From Aporhodopirellula aestuarii (GTDB lineage: Bacteria > Planctomycetota > Planctomycetia > Pirellulales > Pirellulaceae), in the NCBI RefSeq assembly GCF_023701485.1, contig NZ_JAMQBK010000013.1:1-64000 (forward strand): DNA of 64,000 nt, read 5' to 3'. A program made the translations under genes and the position numbers. The notes beneath the pieces are model-generated. The model saw only the letters and a program-made list of their open reading frames with translations. It searched no databases and was not told the origin of the DNA. Positions 1 to 8,062 of the stretch are shown piece by piece (the first letter of the stretch is position 1; the number at the start of each line of letters is the position of its first letter).

Positions 1-262
1 CCAGATGATTCCTGCATACCTGCTTAAAACAATCAATGTCTCCAGCGAAACAAAAGCGAATCGGCAGGAGGCGGAAAGCACGCTCCGTGATGCCGACTTT
101 GCACAGGATTCCGCGAAACTGACGCGGGGGTAAATCGTCGTTCAGCCGGAGACCAATGTGTTGTCGTTCGCCAACCAGAACCCGCAAAATGTTCTGTCGC
201 TGGTGAGATAGTCCACCGCTGGGCCGTCGTCCGATGTCGCGTTGTTTGCCACGGTGGCGCAA
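1..262 (-). CDS. Possible partial gene running off the left edge
   Basis: A minus-strand reading frame stays open from a TTG at 262 to the window edge (about 87 codons). Its translation contains a stretch beginning LSHQRQNILRVLVGE followed by RQFRGILCKVGITERAF, which reads like a folded basic segment, but I do not recognise a family. There is no ATG and no clear ribosome binding site, so this may be a gene fragment or chance opening. The overlapping longer minus frame that enters argJ looks like an antisense shadow. What lies beyond the edge would decide it. Confidence 0.2.
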   Translation of the reverse strand, partial: MRHRGKQRDIGRRPSGGLSHQRQNILRVLVGERQHIGLRLNDDLPPRQFRGILCKVGITERAFRLLPIRFCFAGDIDCFKQVCRNHL

Positions 263-338
263 ACCTAGAAATTGGTATCATTGCGGTCACGCCCCGCTGC
301 GGGGCAGCCTCCCGATTGTGCCTTTGCTGGAACCCAAA

Positions 339-1553
339 ATGAGTCAACCCGAACTGACACCTACCGAATCGTCTCACGAACTTCCAACCGGATTTCGGTT
401 CGCCGGTGCGACGGGTGGGATCAAGGCGAGTGGAAAGCCAGACGTTTCGTTGATCGTGAGTGACGATGCGTGCGTTGCGGCTGCGGTGACGACGACGAAT
501 CAAGTTTTTGCGGCGCCTGTGCAGTTGTGTCGAGATCGTTCTCCCCGATCGACGTGTCGCGCGGTAATCACCAATAGCGGCAACGCGAACGCGTGTACCG
601 GGCAAGAAGGTTTCGACGATGCGGTGGCGATGTGCGAAAGCGTTGCCAAAATGGTCGGTTGCGACGCTGAGGATGTGTTGGTCATGAGCACGGGCGTGAT
701 CGGGCACCGGTTGCCGATGGACAAAGTCGAACGCGGAATTTCCCTCGCCGGCGAGGCATTGGGTGACAGCGAACGGCATTTTCTCGCCGCGGCGGATGCG
801 ATTTGCACGACGGATCAGTATCGCAAGACCGCGTCGGCGAGTTTCGAGGTCAGCGGCAAGACTTACCGAATTGCTGCGATGTGCAAAGGCGCCGGAATGA
901 TCGCTCCCAACATGGCGACGATGCTCGGTGTGATCGTCACCGATTTTCCGCTCACCGAAGCTTCCGCTCAAACGTCGTTACGACGAATTGTCGAGCGAAC
1001 ATTCAACCGCGTCAGTGTCGACGGGCACATGAGCACCAACGACACGGTGATCTTGCTTAGTAGCGGCGCAGCCGGCGACGGATCGGATGCCGAGAATGCG
1101 ACCTTTATCGAAGCGGCCACGGATGTCAGTTTGAAGCTGGCCAAGTTGTTGGTCGCCGATGGCGAGGGTGCGGTGCGGTTCTTCGAAGTCGCAGTCGAAG
1201 GCGCCGGAAGTGACAAAGACGCACTGGATATCGCCAAATGTGTTGCCGCGAGCCCGTTGGTCAAAACCGCGATTCAGGGTGGTGATCCCAATTGGGGACG
1301 CATCGTGTCCGCCGCCGGTTATGCGGGGCCAAAGATTGAAGTCGGAAAAACGGCGCTCTCAATCGAAGGACGCGACGTTTTTCGAGATGGTCGGCCATTG
1401 AAATTTGATGCTGCCGAACTCAGTGGGCTGATGAAACAGGCTTCGGAAGTCAAATTGCAGCTCGTCGTCGGTTCTGGATCCGGTTCAGCCAAATATTGGT
1501 CGAGCGATTTGACTGAGGACTATGTCCGGTTCAATTCGTTGTACACGACCTAG
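339..1553 (+). CDS. argJ: Bifunctional glutamate N-acetyltransferase / amino-acid acetyltransferase (ArgJ)
   Basis: ArgJ moves the acetyl group from N-acetylornithine to glutamate, and in bifunctional forms also uses acetyl-CoA, recycling acetyl groups in arginine biosynthesis in the cytoplasm. The protein is 404 residues from the ATG at 339, the usual length for the family. The autoprocessing site is visible as KGAGMIAPNMATML; cleavage before Thr194 would yield the alpha and beta chains. The late motif GGDPNWGRIVSAAGYAG is also typical. The open frame extends 35 codons upstream, but MSQPELTP at 339 matches family N-termini better. No other arg gene adjoins it here. Confidence 0.95.
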   Translation: MSQPELTPTESSHELPTGFRFAGATGGIKASGKPDVSLIVSDDACVAAAVTTTNQVFAAPVQLCRDRSPRSTCRAVITNSGNANACTGQEGFDDAVAMCESVAKMVGCDAEDVLVMSTGVIGHRLPMDKVERGISLAGEALGDSERHFLAAADAICTTDQYRKTASASFEVSGKTYRIAAMCKGAGMIAPNMATMLGVIVTDFPLTEASAQTSLRRIVERTFNRVSVDGHMSTNDTVILLSSGAAGDGSDAENATFIEAATDVSLKLAKLLVADGEGAVRFFEVAVEGAGSDKDALDIAKCVAASPLVKTAIQGGDPNWGRIVSAAGYAGPKIEVGKTALSIEGRDVFRDGRPLKFDAAELSGLMKQASEVKLQLVVGSGSGSAKYWSSDLTEDYVRFNSLYTT

Positions 1554-1626
1554 TTGGAGATCGTTGCTTCTCACGTAGTTCGGTCTCTCCGGGCGTCGAT
1601 TTAAGTACTGCAGGATTTCGAAAGTA

Positions 1627-1682
1627 GCGGAACGGCGCGAGCCGTCCGGTGACTCGGGACCGAACGGCTTGCGCCGTTCCGT
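1627..1682. repeat. Dispersed palindromic repeat, copy A (full)
   Basis: Left arm GGAACGGCGCGAGCCGTCC and right arm GGCTTGCGCCGTTCC are near-complementary and could fold as a hairpin. The same unit occurs at 1966-1989 (half), 13124-13310 (interrupted) and 49348-49403. The right end runs into an A-rich stretch, so the RNA could also act as a terminator-like structure after argJ. Confidence 0.75.
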
Positions 1683-1965
1683 TATAAAAAGCACTAAAAC
1701 AAACAACGTCCCTCGCAAACGAAGCTTACGGGAACGCTCGTTCGCGGAGCGAACGGCCACACTAATTCTTCACTGCCTTTCAGAGACCGAGAATTGCGGG
1801 CGTGAACCGCTTTCGGAGCCGTGAAGCGACTCATCCATGTGCGAGGCGAAAACTCTAATCCGTCTCCCTGAAAGTGCCGCCGGCCAGCTAGCCAGTCGTG
1901 AACAAACTCGACTTAAGGAGGGGCTGGAACCGGAGGATTCGCGGTTTGCCGGTCGAAAAAACTTA

Positions 1966-1989
1966 GCGGAACGGCGCGAGCCGTCCGGT
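1966..1989. repeat. Dispersed palindromic repeat, copy B (half)
   Basis: Only the left arm, GCGGAACGGCGCGAGCCG followed by TCCGGT, is present here. It matches the left arm of the full copies, but no right arm follows, so the copy is truncated. Confidence 0.65.
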
Positions 1990-2072
1990 GTCGTTCCACG
2001 TTTGGGTACGCGAAAACGCTCGTGTTCTTTCGTCGCGTTGGGAATCGCGGATGCTTGTCGCTTTGTGCGCAT

Positions 2073-2104
2073 AAAAAAACGCGGCGAGGTTGCTCGCCGC
2101 GTTT
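2073..2104 (-). terminator. Intrinsic terminator of trigger factor gene
   Basis: Arms AAACGCGGCGA (2077-2087) and TCGCCGCGTTT (2094-2104) form a perfect 11-bp stem with a 6-base loop. On the minus strand it is followed by a run of U from the A tract at 2073-2079. It sits 24 bases past the tig stop codon. Confidence 0.85.
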
Positions 2105-2128
2105 CTTGTTTTCGCAGAGGTCAGACAA

Positions 2129-3643
2129 TTATTCTTTGTCTTTCTCTTTTTCCATTTCGGTTTCAGCGCCCTTCGGTGTGTTGTCGTCGTACTTGGCTTC
2201 CGGGATCGACTCGAGATCGCGGGTTGGCACCACGTCGTGGTAGACGGCGAACTCTTCGTCGGCTCCTTCGGCTTCCTTGGTCACAGCTTCTTCGGTGACT
2301 TGTGCGGCACCGGAGATCATTTCGATAACCTTGCGTTCGACGATCTGGTTGCGAAGTGCATCCATTTGTCCCGACTTCTCATAGCGGGCACGGATCTTAC
2401 GCGGCGACGAATCGCTTTGCTCGGCGATCAATTGGATCTCTGCTTCGTACTCTTCCGGGGTCGCGTCGATGTTTTCGTTCTCGGCGATTTGTTCCAGGAT
2501 GAAGTGTTCACGCAGTGACGCTTCGGTGCCGGCTTGCATGTTTTGACGGTTCGCGTTGACGAATCGACGAATCATGTCTTCGTCGAAACCGCTGCGACGG
2601 AACTCGAGGACCTTGCGGTCGAGTTCTCGCTTCATTTGGCGACGAACCAAGCTCGGTGGCAATTCGAAATCGGACGATTCAAGCAATTGCGAGATGATCG
2701 CTGACCGCATCGCTTGTTCGGTGCGGAACGTTGCTTGTCGTTCGAGCGATGCACGAACGAAATCACGGAGTTCGCTTTCGGACTCAAACTCACCGAGTTC
2801 ATCGAGGAACTCAGCGGTCAGTTGTGGGAGTTCAAGTTTGAGAACTTCGACGACCGTGAATACAGCATCGATTTCTTTGCCTTGCAGCGATTCGTCGGAG
2901 TGGCCGTCGCTCAATTTGACTTTGCCCGTGATGACATCGCCTTCTTTCGCTCCGGTCATCAACTCGCCGAACGAATCGCAGATCGCGTCCGAGAGGCTTA
3001 GGCGGTTAGCGACGGTGACTCGTTCTTCGTCCATTTCGGACAATTTCTTGTCGCCATCTTTGAAGACGGCGGTGAGCAAGAGTTTGTCGCCGAGTTCGGC
3101 CGGTTCGGCACTGGCTTCGAGCGATGCGTAGCGAGCCAAGACACGTTTGAGGGCTTGGTCGACGTCTTCGTCGGTGACTTCTTCGACAGGTTTGGTAAGG
3201 GAAAGACCCTTCCATTCTGGGGTTTCGAATTCAGGACGGACTTCGATCTTGAATTGGAACTTGAACGGACCTTCTTCGGGTAGAACGATCGACTCGTATT
3301 CGAAGTCGGGTTCACCGATGGCGGAAAACTCGGCTTGCTCGGTCACTTGGCTGAGGCTGTCCATCAGCAACGAGCCTTTGACGCGTTCTTCGATTTTTTC
3401 CCGGAATTGCTTTTCGACCAGCTTTCGCGGGGCACGGCCGGCGCGGAACCCGGGAACTTGGGCTTCGGGAACGAGTTCGTCGTAGGCCTCTTTGAGGTAA
3501 CGCTCGACTTCGCCACGTGGGATGGAAACGACCACTTCACGCAAGCAAGCGTGGGGTTTTTCCACGGTGACTTCCAGTTGCAATGGAGCCTTGTCGGGCG
3601 ACTCGTCGGTCGCGGTGGTGTCAGTGTCGACGGACGTGGACAT
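2129..3643 (-). CDS. tig: Trigger factor, ribosome-associated chaperone
   Basis: Trigger factor binds the ribosome near L23 and shields nascent chains; it has peptidyl-prolyl isomerase activity. The protein is 504 residues, longer than the about 430 of the E. coli protein. The N-terminal ribosome-binding signature is present as GFRAGRAPRKLVEK (about residues 65-78), followed by a PPIase-like region (GDKLLLTAVFKDG, about 180-265) and a helical C-terminal domain (residues 280-440). The extra length is an acidic, probably disordered tail rich in Glu, Asp and Lys at the end (about 440-504). It stands alone; clpP/clpX, common neighbours elsewhere, are absent. Confidence 0.93.
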   Translation of the reverse strand: MSTSVDTDTTATDESPDKAPLQLEVTVEKPHACLREVVVSIPRGEVERYLKEAYDELVPEAQVPGFRAGRAPRKLVEKQFREKIEERVKGSLLMDSLSQVTEQAEFSAIGEPDFEYESIVLPEEGPFKFQFKIEVRPEFETPEWKGLSLTKPVEEVTDEDVDQALKRVLARYASLEASAEPAELGDKLLLTAVFKDGDKKLSEMDEERVTVANRLSLSDAICDSFGELMTGAKEGDVITGKVKLSDGHSDESLQGKEIDAVFTVVEVLKLELPQLTAEFLDELGEFESESELRDFVRASLERQATFRTEQAMRSAIISQLLESSDFELPPSLVRRQMKRELDRKVLEFRRSGFDEDMIRRFVNANRQNMQAGTEASLREHFILEQIAENENIDATPEEYEAEIQLIAEQSDSSPRKIRARYEKSGQMDALRNQIVERKVIEMISGAAQVTEEAVTKEAEGADEEFAVYHDVVPTRDLESIPEAKYDDNTPKGAETEMEKEKDKE

Positions 3644-3976
3644 CCTGAATTCTTACTTATGCCAGAGGAGGGCGTCCCAAAATCGGAGGGGCCGCCGCGG
3701 GACGGGGAATCTTTTTGGGGCGTTCGGGCGACGCCAGGTGTGACGTTGGCACCGAAACAATCCGGCAAGTGTAATGCCCGGTCAGCGAAGAAGGCAAGCC
3801 GACAGCCGAAAACTTCCTTCGCCAAAGCGGTCGAAAAACTGCACGGACGAAAAATTTCGGCCGATGAAAAAAAACATGGCTAGACGGTCTTGTCACCTCG
3901 AGAAGCGAACTTATACTCTAGCCCACACACGACGGGAGCGAGTCACCGAGGTGACCGGCACCCTCGTCTGTTCGAT

Positions 3977-4049
3977 GCGGCTGTAGCTCAGTTGGCAGAG
4001 CATCACGTTGCCAACGTGATTGTCGTCGGTTCGAATCCGATCAGCCGCT
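3977..4049 (+). tRNA. tRNA-Gly (GCC)
   Basis: A full cloverleaf can be drawn: acceptor GCGGCTG/CAGCCGC, D-arm GCTC/GAGC, anticodon stem TCACG/CGTGA with loop TTGCCAA (anticodon GCC), and T-arm GTCGG/CCGAT with loop TTCGAAT. The discriminator is T4049, and the 3' CCA is not encoded. It is followed by a terminator. Confidence 0.95.
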
Positions 4050-4071
4050 CTTCGATTCTCTCTGAATCGAA

Positions 4072-4113
4072 TGAAAAAAAGCCACCAATCAATTTTGATC
4101 GGTGGCTTTTTTT
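4072..4113. terminator. Bidirectional intrinsic terminator after tRNA-Gly
   Basis: GCCACCAATC (4081-4090) pairs with GATCGGTGGC (4097-4106) with one mismatch. A T tract follows at 4107-4113 and an A tract precedes at 4074-4080, so it can end tRNA-Gly transcripts on plus and trpG transcripts on minus. Confidence 0.85.
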
Positions 4114-4241
4114 ATGCGCCGGCGGGAATGCCGTTTAGGGATGGCCTAGTGGGGCTGGTCCAGCGGCGCCGGGGTGGCCCAACGCCGATCCGGCCGATTG
4201 ACCTCCACCCGGTGGATCCGATCCGGTCCCGCTGTGTCTGG

Positions 4242-4823
4242 TTAGGACCAGTTCAGAAATCGCGTTATCAGCTCGATTCCCGGTTCGGTTAAAAAACTCT
4301 CCGGATGAAACTGCCATCCTTCCATCAAAAATTCGCGGTGGCGGACGCCCATGATTTGCCGCTGGCCCCCCGTGTCCGTCCAAGCGCTGACGACGAGTTC
4401 GTCGGGTAGCGTGGGCGGATCGATCACGAGCGAGTGATAGCGAGTCGCTGTGAAGGGATTCGTGAGTCCCGCAAACAGGCCCTGGTTGTCGTGTTGAATG
4501 CCATCGGTTTTCCCGTGCATCAGTTGAGGGGCACGAACAATCGTCCCTCCGTAAGCCTGCCCGATCGATTGGTGGCCGAGGCAAACGCCGAGGATCGGAA
4601 TTTTTCCGGCGAAATGTTTGACGCACTCGACACTCACGCCGGCTTCGTTGGGCGTGCACGGGCCGGGGGAGATGAGCAGTCGTTCGGGATTGAGCTCTTC
4701 GATCTGGGCGATCGAAAGATCGTCGTTTCGGATGACTCGCACGTCAGCGTCATGATTGATCTCGCCGATGCGTTGCACCAGGTTGTAAGTGAATGAATCG
4801 TAGTTATCGATGACCAACAACAT
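4242..4823 (-). CDS. trpG: Class I glutamine amidotransferase subunit of anthranilate / aminodeoxychorismate synthase
   Basis: This subunit hydrolyses glutamine and passes ammonia to TrpE or PabB for tryptophan or folate synthesis. The 193-residue protein begins MLLVIDNYDSFTYNLVQ, the classic N-terminus, so the ATG at 4823 is preferred over the 12-codon upstream extension. The oxyanion/nucleophile region GVCLGHQSIGQAYGG (Cys near residue 79) and the late HPES motif supply the Cys-His-Glu triad. No trpE or pabB adjoins it, so trpG and pabA cannot be told apart; many bacteria use one protein for both. Confidence 0.9.
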   Translation of the reverse strand: MLLVIDNYDSFTYNLVQRIGEINHDADVRVIRNDDLSIAQIEELNPERLLISPGPCTPNEAGVSVECVKHFAGKIPILGVCLGHQSIGQAYGGTIVRAPQLMHGKTDGIQHDNQGLFAGLTNPFTATRYHSLVIDPPTLPDELVVSAWTDTGGQRQIMGVRHREFLMEGWQFHPESFLTEPGIELITRFLNWS

Positions 4824-4914
4824 GGCGGGGTTCCGGCAAGCGGTTTTTTCAAATGTCAATATGAAATCGGGAAAGATTAGCGGAAAGGATATTCTTCCCG
4901 AGTCAATACGTAAA

Positions 4915-4949
4915 CGCTCTTTAGACTTTAGTTGCAGTCAGCCTATAAT
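4915..4949 (+). promoter_or_regulatory. Candidate sigma-70 promoter upstream of the DUF2617-like gene
   Basis: A perfect TATAAT lies at 4944-4949. A weak -35-like TTTAGA lies about 18 bases upstream. It is roughly 160 bases before the proposed GTG start at 5111 and points toward the DUF2617/HisA-like pair. This is inference from consensus only. Confidence 0.4.
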
Positions 4950-5110
4950 TGGGGCAACCAGCGTGATTGATTCATTTGCTGTAAAACAATTGGCTTGTTC
5001 TCTCGGTATATATTAACTCACACGTACGTTTCGTCGCGGTGGGGTGGTGCGATTGTGCCATTCCGTTTATTCACCAGAAACGTTTTCCTCTGCACCATGG
5101 ACTCTCCGAC

Positions 5111-5650
5111 GTGATTTCGGTTCGCCCAAAAGTCGCTGAACTCGCCTTCCATTTGTTCAGTCGACCGATCCATCCTGAGTTAATCGTCGTGCACCAGTCG
5201 CGTCGGATTCAACGAGGGCGTTACGATGCCAAAGTTGACATCACCAATTGTGGCCACGTGGTTACGTTCAATGGTGGCAAGTCAACGCTTTGTGAAGTCG
5301 CCACCAGTGCCGGGCAACCGTTGCCGACGAGGCGATGTTTGATCCAACAATCACTCAAGGGCAGTCGCACGGAAGAAGCGACATGTCAAAGTGGATTGGA
5401 ATACCGAACGCACTTCCAGCTCGAAACGGTGGGCGCGGAGATGTTTTGGATGGTGGGGCAGCAGCTCGGCAAAGGCCCGACGGAAGGTCTGCTGTACCGT
5501 TTCGATTCGAGCGGGCGGATGGCTCTCGGGGCGATCAGTTACGTCAATATCGAGACCAGACAGCACTCGATGTTGATCCAAGCGATTCACACTTTTCCCG
5601 ATGACTATGCAATCGTGAAAGTGGAATCTCTCTTCAGCTTGCCCGAGTGA
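5111..5650 (+). CDS. DUF2617-like conserved protein
   Basis: The protein has 179 residues from a GTG at 5111 and begins VISVRPKVAELAFHLFSR. That N-terminus matches my memory of planctomycete DUF2617 proteins, so I prefer it over the upstream start at 5039, which adds 24 unremarkable residues. There is no signal peptide or membrane segment. Family function is unknown. The stop at 5650 is 6 bases before the TTG of the HisA-like gene, which implies one transcript and possibly a linked role. The DUF2617 assignment is from memory of the pattern and should be treated as moderate. Confidence 0.7.
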   Translation: MISVRPKVAELAFHLFSRPIHPELIVVHQSRRIQRGRYDAKVDITNCGHVVTFNGGKSTLCEVATSAGQPLPTRRCLIQQSLKGSRTEEATCQSGLEYRTHFQLETVGAEMFWMVGQQLGKGPTEGLLYRFDSSGRMALGAISYVNIETRQHSMLIQAIHTFPDDYAIVKVESLFSLPE

Positions 5651-5656
5651 GCAGGG

Positions 5657-6445
5657 TTGAGCGAACGTCCCGATGTGGCGACGTTTCCAAGCCAATGGAA
5701 ACCGCACGCCGCAAATCTGATCGGCGTCGTTGATCTCAAGGCGGGCGTTGCCGTTCACGCAATCGCGGGAAATCGCGAGCATTATCGAGCGGTCAGCCCG
5801 CTGTGGCGAAACGCGTTACCCGCCAACGGGAATCCGCTTGCTCTGGTCGACTGGTATCGGCGGTATTCGATTCGCCGTTTCTATCTAGCTGATATCGACG
5901 CGCTCACCGGCGGTGAGATTCAACGCGAAGTGATTGCCGCGTTGCTCGCCAATTGCCTTCCGGGCGAACGCTGGATGATCGATGTCGGGTTGAACGCGAA
6001 TGGGATCGATAAGACGCTGCGTTGGATGAGTTCGTGTGCGACCTCCCCGCGAGCAGTCGATTGGATCATCGCCAGCGAATCGGCCGAGTCGACACGTATG
6101 ATTGAACGTGTTTCTGAAACGCTCGATCCGGAAACGTTGATCTTGGGAGTCGACTTTCGCGACGGAAGATTTATCGGGCCGAATTCCGATCTTGATCAGT
6201 GGTTGCGGATCGCATCTCAATCCGGGCTTCGCCGCGCTGTCGTACTCGATGTCGCGACGGTGGGTACGGATCGCGGTCCGGCAGCGGCGGGTTTGTGTCG
6301 TACGTTGTCACAGCGTTACAGAGGCTGGCAATGGATCTCCGGGGGCGGATGTCGCTCACCGCAAGATGTCGCCGCGTTTTTGAATGCGGGATGCGATGGT
6401 TGTTTGATGGCGTCGGCTCTCTTGCCATCGGCTGCATCGGGCTGA
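5657..6445 (+). CDS. HisA/HisF-related TIM-barrel protein (archaeal C1-type family)
   Basis: The 262-residue protein looks like a half-divergent HisA barrel: GVVDLKAGVAVHAIAG (residues 23-38) matches the first strand and substrate loop of HisA, FYLADIDALTGG matches the second, and WISGGGCRSPQDVAAFLNAGCDGCLMASAL matches the C-terminal phosphate-binding strands when read in two parts. True HisA is usually more conserved and lies in a his operon; this one does not. Related HisA-like proteins are known from methanogens, methylotrophs and planctomycetes near tetrahydromethanopterin C1 genes, so a role in that pathway is an inference. Start is TTG at 5657, right after the upstream stop. Confidence 0.75.
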   Translation: MSERPDVATFPSQWKPHAANLIGVVDLKAGVAVHAIAGNREHYRAVSPLWRNALPANGNPLALVDWYRRYSIRRFYLADIDALTGGEIQREVIAALLANCLPGERWMIDVGLNANGIDKTLRWMSSCATSPRAVDWIIASESAESTRMIERVSETLDPETLILGVDFRDGRFIGPNSDLDQWLRIASQSGLRRAVVLDVATVGTDRGPAAAGLCRTLSQRYRGWQWISGGGCRSPQDVAAFLNAGCDGCLMASALLPSAASG

Positions 6446-6670
6446 ATTCGACCGGCGATCACGCGGCGTCGCACTCTTGGGGAATCACTAGCAGTTTTTT
6501 CAGAAAATTGCCGCCTGCTGAACATTTCTGACCTAGGTTTCAGTACGCGAGGAGAACATTCGGACTCCAGCGGTTAAAGCTGCCTGTCCCCTTGCGCCAA
6601 TGAGAGGGGACGCGGGCTGTTCGATGATTTGCTCTCTTGTGCCCCAAACCTTTGACTTAAAGATCTCACT

Positions 6671-7000
6671 ATGAAACGTAACAAGAAGAACGGTTTTTCG
6701 CTTTTAGAAGTTATCGCCGCTGTGGTGATTCTTGCCGTTGTTGCAGCCGCCACCGTTGCCACGGTCGCTCCGATGCGTCAGAAGAGCGAAGATAAACTCG
6801 CTATCCAAGACGTTGCGTCACTCAACGCAATGTCTCAAACGTACTACTTGGAGAAGGGTTACTTCCCACCAAGCATCGCTTACCTGGTTCGCGAAAAATA
6901 CATCAACAATACGACTCCTGAAGAAAAGACCCGTTACAAGAAGCTCGCCAAATACACCTACGACAAAGCGACCGGTACCTTCTCGGTTCCGACTCCGTAG
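6671..7000 (+). CDS. Type IV pilin / GspG-like pseudopilin
   Basis: The 109-residue protein has a short basic leader (MKRNKKN) and then the prepilin peptidase site G/F with Glu5 in GFSLLEVIAAVVILAVV, so it should be cleaved and methylated and packed through its hydrophobic helix. The short soluble part (residues 35-109) is in the size range of a major pseudopilin of type II-like secretion. It is followed, after about 500 bases of repeat-rich DNA, by four more pseudopilin-like genes, which suggests it is the major subunit of the same machine. No ATPase or secretin gene is in the window. Confidence 0.85.
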   Translation: MKRNKKNGFSLLEVIAAVVILAVVAAATVATVAPMRQKSEDKLAIQDVASLNAMSQTYYLEKGYFPPSIAYLVREKYINNTTPEEKTRYKKLAKYTYDKATGTFSVPTP

Positions 7001-7513
7001 TTGAACAACGTCACATTGACGTAGCTACGCCCACTAGAGCGTGAAGAACTCAAAGAGCTTCACCTTCTAAGTCTAAGAGAGGTAGCTACGTTTGAACGGC
7101 GATTCATGATGCTGCTTGTGCAGCAATGAGTCGTTTGGCTCGTCTCCGAGTTCAGGCTCGAAAATGGATCATAACCCGAGGCGTCAGCGAGGAGTCACGT
7201 ACTGTTGCTCGCTGACGCGTCGGGTTGCTAAGTTTTTGATCCCTCTAACGCGTCGGGTTTCCAAGTTTCGATCCCTCGCTAACGCGTCGGGTTTCCAAGT
7301 TTTGATCCGTCGCTAACGCGACGGGTTGCCAAGTTTCGATCGCTCGCTGACGCATTGGGTTTGGAAATTGGTTTGTCGGGGTTTCACTGTCTCCGGCCCG
7401 CCCCTTTTGACGGGAGGCGAACATACGGATGCGTGAACGACTGTTTTGATAGGATCCTTTTTCCGTCTCTGGTTTGTTTTTGTCGCTGTGTTGCGACGCA
7501 TCTTATCTCATCC
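7001..7513. other. Repeat-bearing gap between pilin genes
   Basis: No gene is supported in this 513-base gap. It holds an inverted pair ACGTAGCTAC (7020-7029) and GTAGCTACGT (7083-7092) around a second hairpin GTGAAG/CTTCAC (7041-7063), which could end the pilin transcript, followed by the 34-base tandem repeats. Confidence 0.55.
7179..7380. repeat. 34-base tandem repeat array with inverted leading copy
   Basis: Units start at 7212, 7244, 7279, 7313 and 7347, with spacing 32 to 35 bases. The shared core is CTAACGCGTCGGGTTTCCAA followed by GTTTCGATCC. An inverted partial copy, AACCCGAGGCGTCAGCGAGG, precedes at about 7178-7197, so RNA from this region could fold against itself. The entire unit is conserved rather than repeat plus variable spacer, so it is not CRISPR. 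Confidence 0.8.
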
Positions 7514-8062
7514 ATGCAGAACATCATCATGAAACGAAACGGTGTGACCCTGCTGGAAGTGTTGATGGTGATCGTGATCTCCACCGGGACACTTTCGATC
7601 GCAACCTTGTCTTGGACTTCGATCCATCGGACGTTCCTGTCGCGAACTGGCGTGATGGATGATGCAGACGAGGTGCTGCGTTGTTTGCGGATGGCGCGCG
7701 AGACCGCGGTGATGAGCCAGAGCGAAGTCAGTGTTCGGTATGTGAATTTGAAGCACCCGAGCACGAAGCTGCGGCGGACCGCGATCGAAATGACGATGAA
7801 GCCGAGTCCTTATCGTCCAGCAGTTGACGCCAATCAAGTCGGTCACTTCGGCGCCGCTACCAAATCGGGATCGAATTGGATGGTTGATCCCATTTGGTTG
7901 AGCGAACAGGCTGTCATGAGAAGTAACGCGTCCAAGCTCACCTTCCAACCCGACGGTACCGCGGACCGTGACGCGAAGTGGCAGATCACGCTCGGTGATG
8001 CGACCGCGACCGCTGTGGTTTACTCGCTCTCGGGTGACATTCATTTGGTGGTGTCGCCATGA
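7514..8062 (+). CDS. Pseudopilin, GspH-like
   Basis: The protein is 182 residues from ATG 7514 (ATG 7529 is an alternative that gives a shorter basic leader). The prepilin signature is NGVTLLEVLMVIVISTGTL, with Gly before the cleavage point and the conserved Glu five residues on. The following text, DDADEVLRCLRMARETAVMSQSEVSVRY, matches the pattern of GspH/FimT proteins, which sit at the pilus tip. Its stop codon overlaps the next start as ATGA. The upstream 53 codons of open frame lie in repeat DNA and are rejected. Confidence 0.82.
   Translation: MQNIIMKRNGVTLLEVLMVIVISTGTLSIATLSWTSIHRTFLSRTGVMDDADEVLRCLRMARETAVMSQSEVSVRYVNLKHPSTKLRRTAIEMTMKPSPYRPAVDANQVGHFGAATKSGSNWMVDPIWLSEQAVMRSNASKLTFQPDGTADRDAKWQITLGDATATAVVYSLSGDIHLVVSP

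Larger units (their letters stand above)
1554..2072. other. Intergenic region with dispersed palindromic repeats
   Basis: No convincing gene lies between argJ and the trigger factor gene. The stretch carries one full (1627-1682) and one half (1966-1989) copy of a palindromic repeat, plus diverged flanking sequence. Short frames here encode the repeat-derived peptide PDGSRRSA, which recurs at other repeat copies and shows that these frames are not genes. Confidence 0.6.

Noticed and set aside
33..971. Long minus-strand frame across argJ
   Set aside because: It runs antisense to a clear argJ and has the His/Arg/Ser-rich composition of a shadow frame; no family similarity.
1837..2298. Plus-strand frames between argJ and tig
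   Set aside because: They cross palindromic repeats and the tig terminator and then run antisense into tig.
5657..6445. Genuine HisA of histidine biosynthesis
   Set aside because: The barrel motifs are only partly conserved, there is no his gene nearby, and the pairing with a DUF2617-like gene points to another role.
7179..7380. CRISPR array
   Set aside because: The repeats are adjacent and the whole 34-base unit is conserved with no unique spacers; no cas genes lie nearby.
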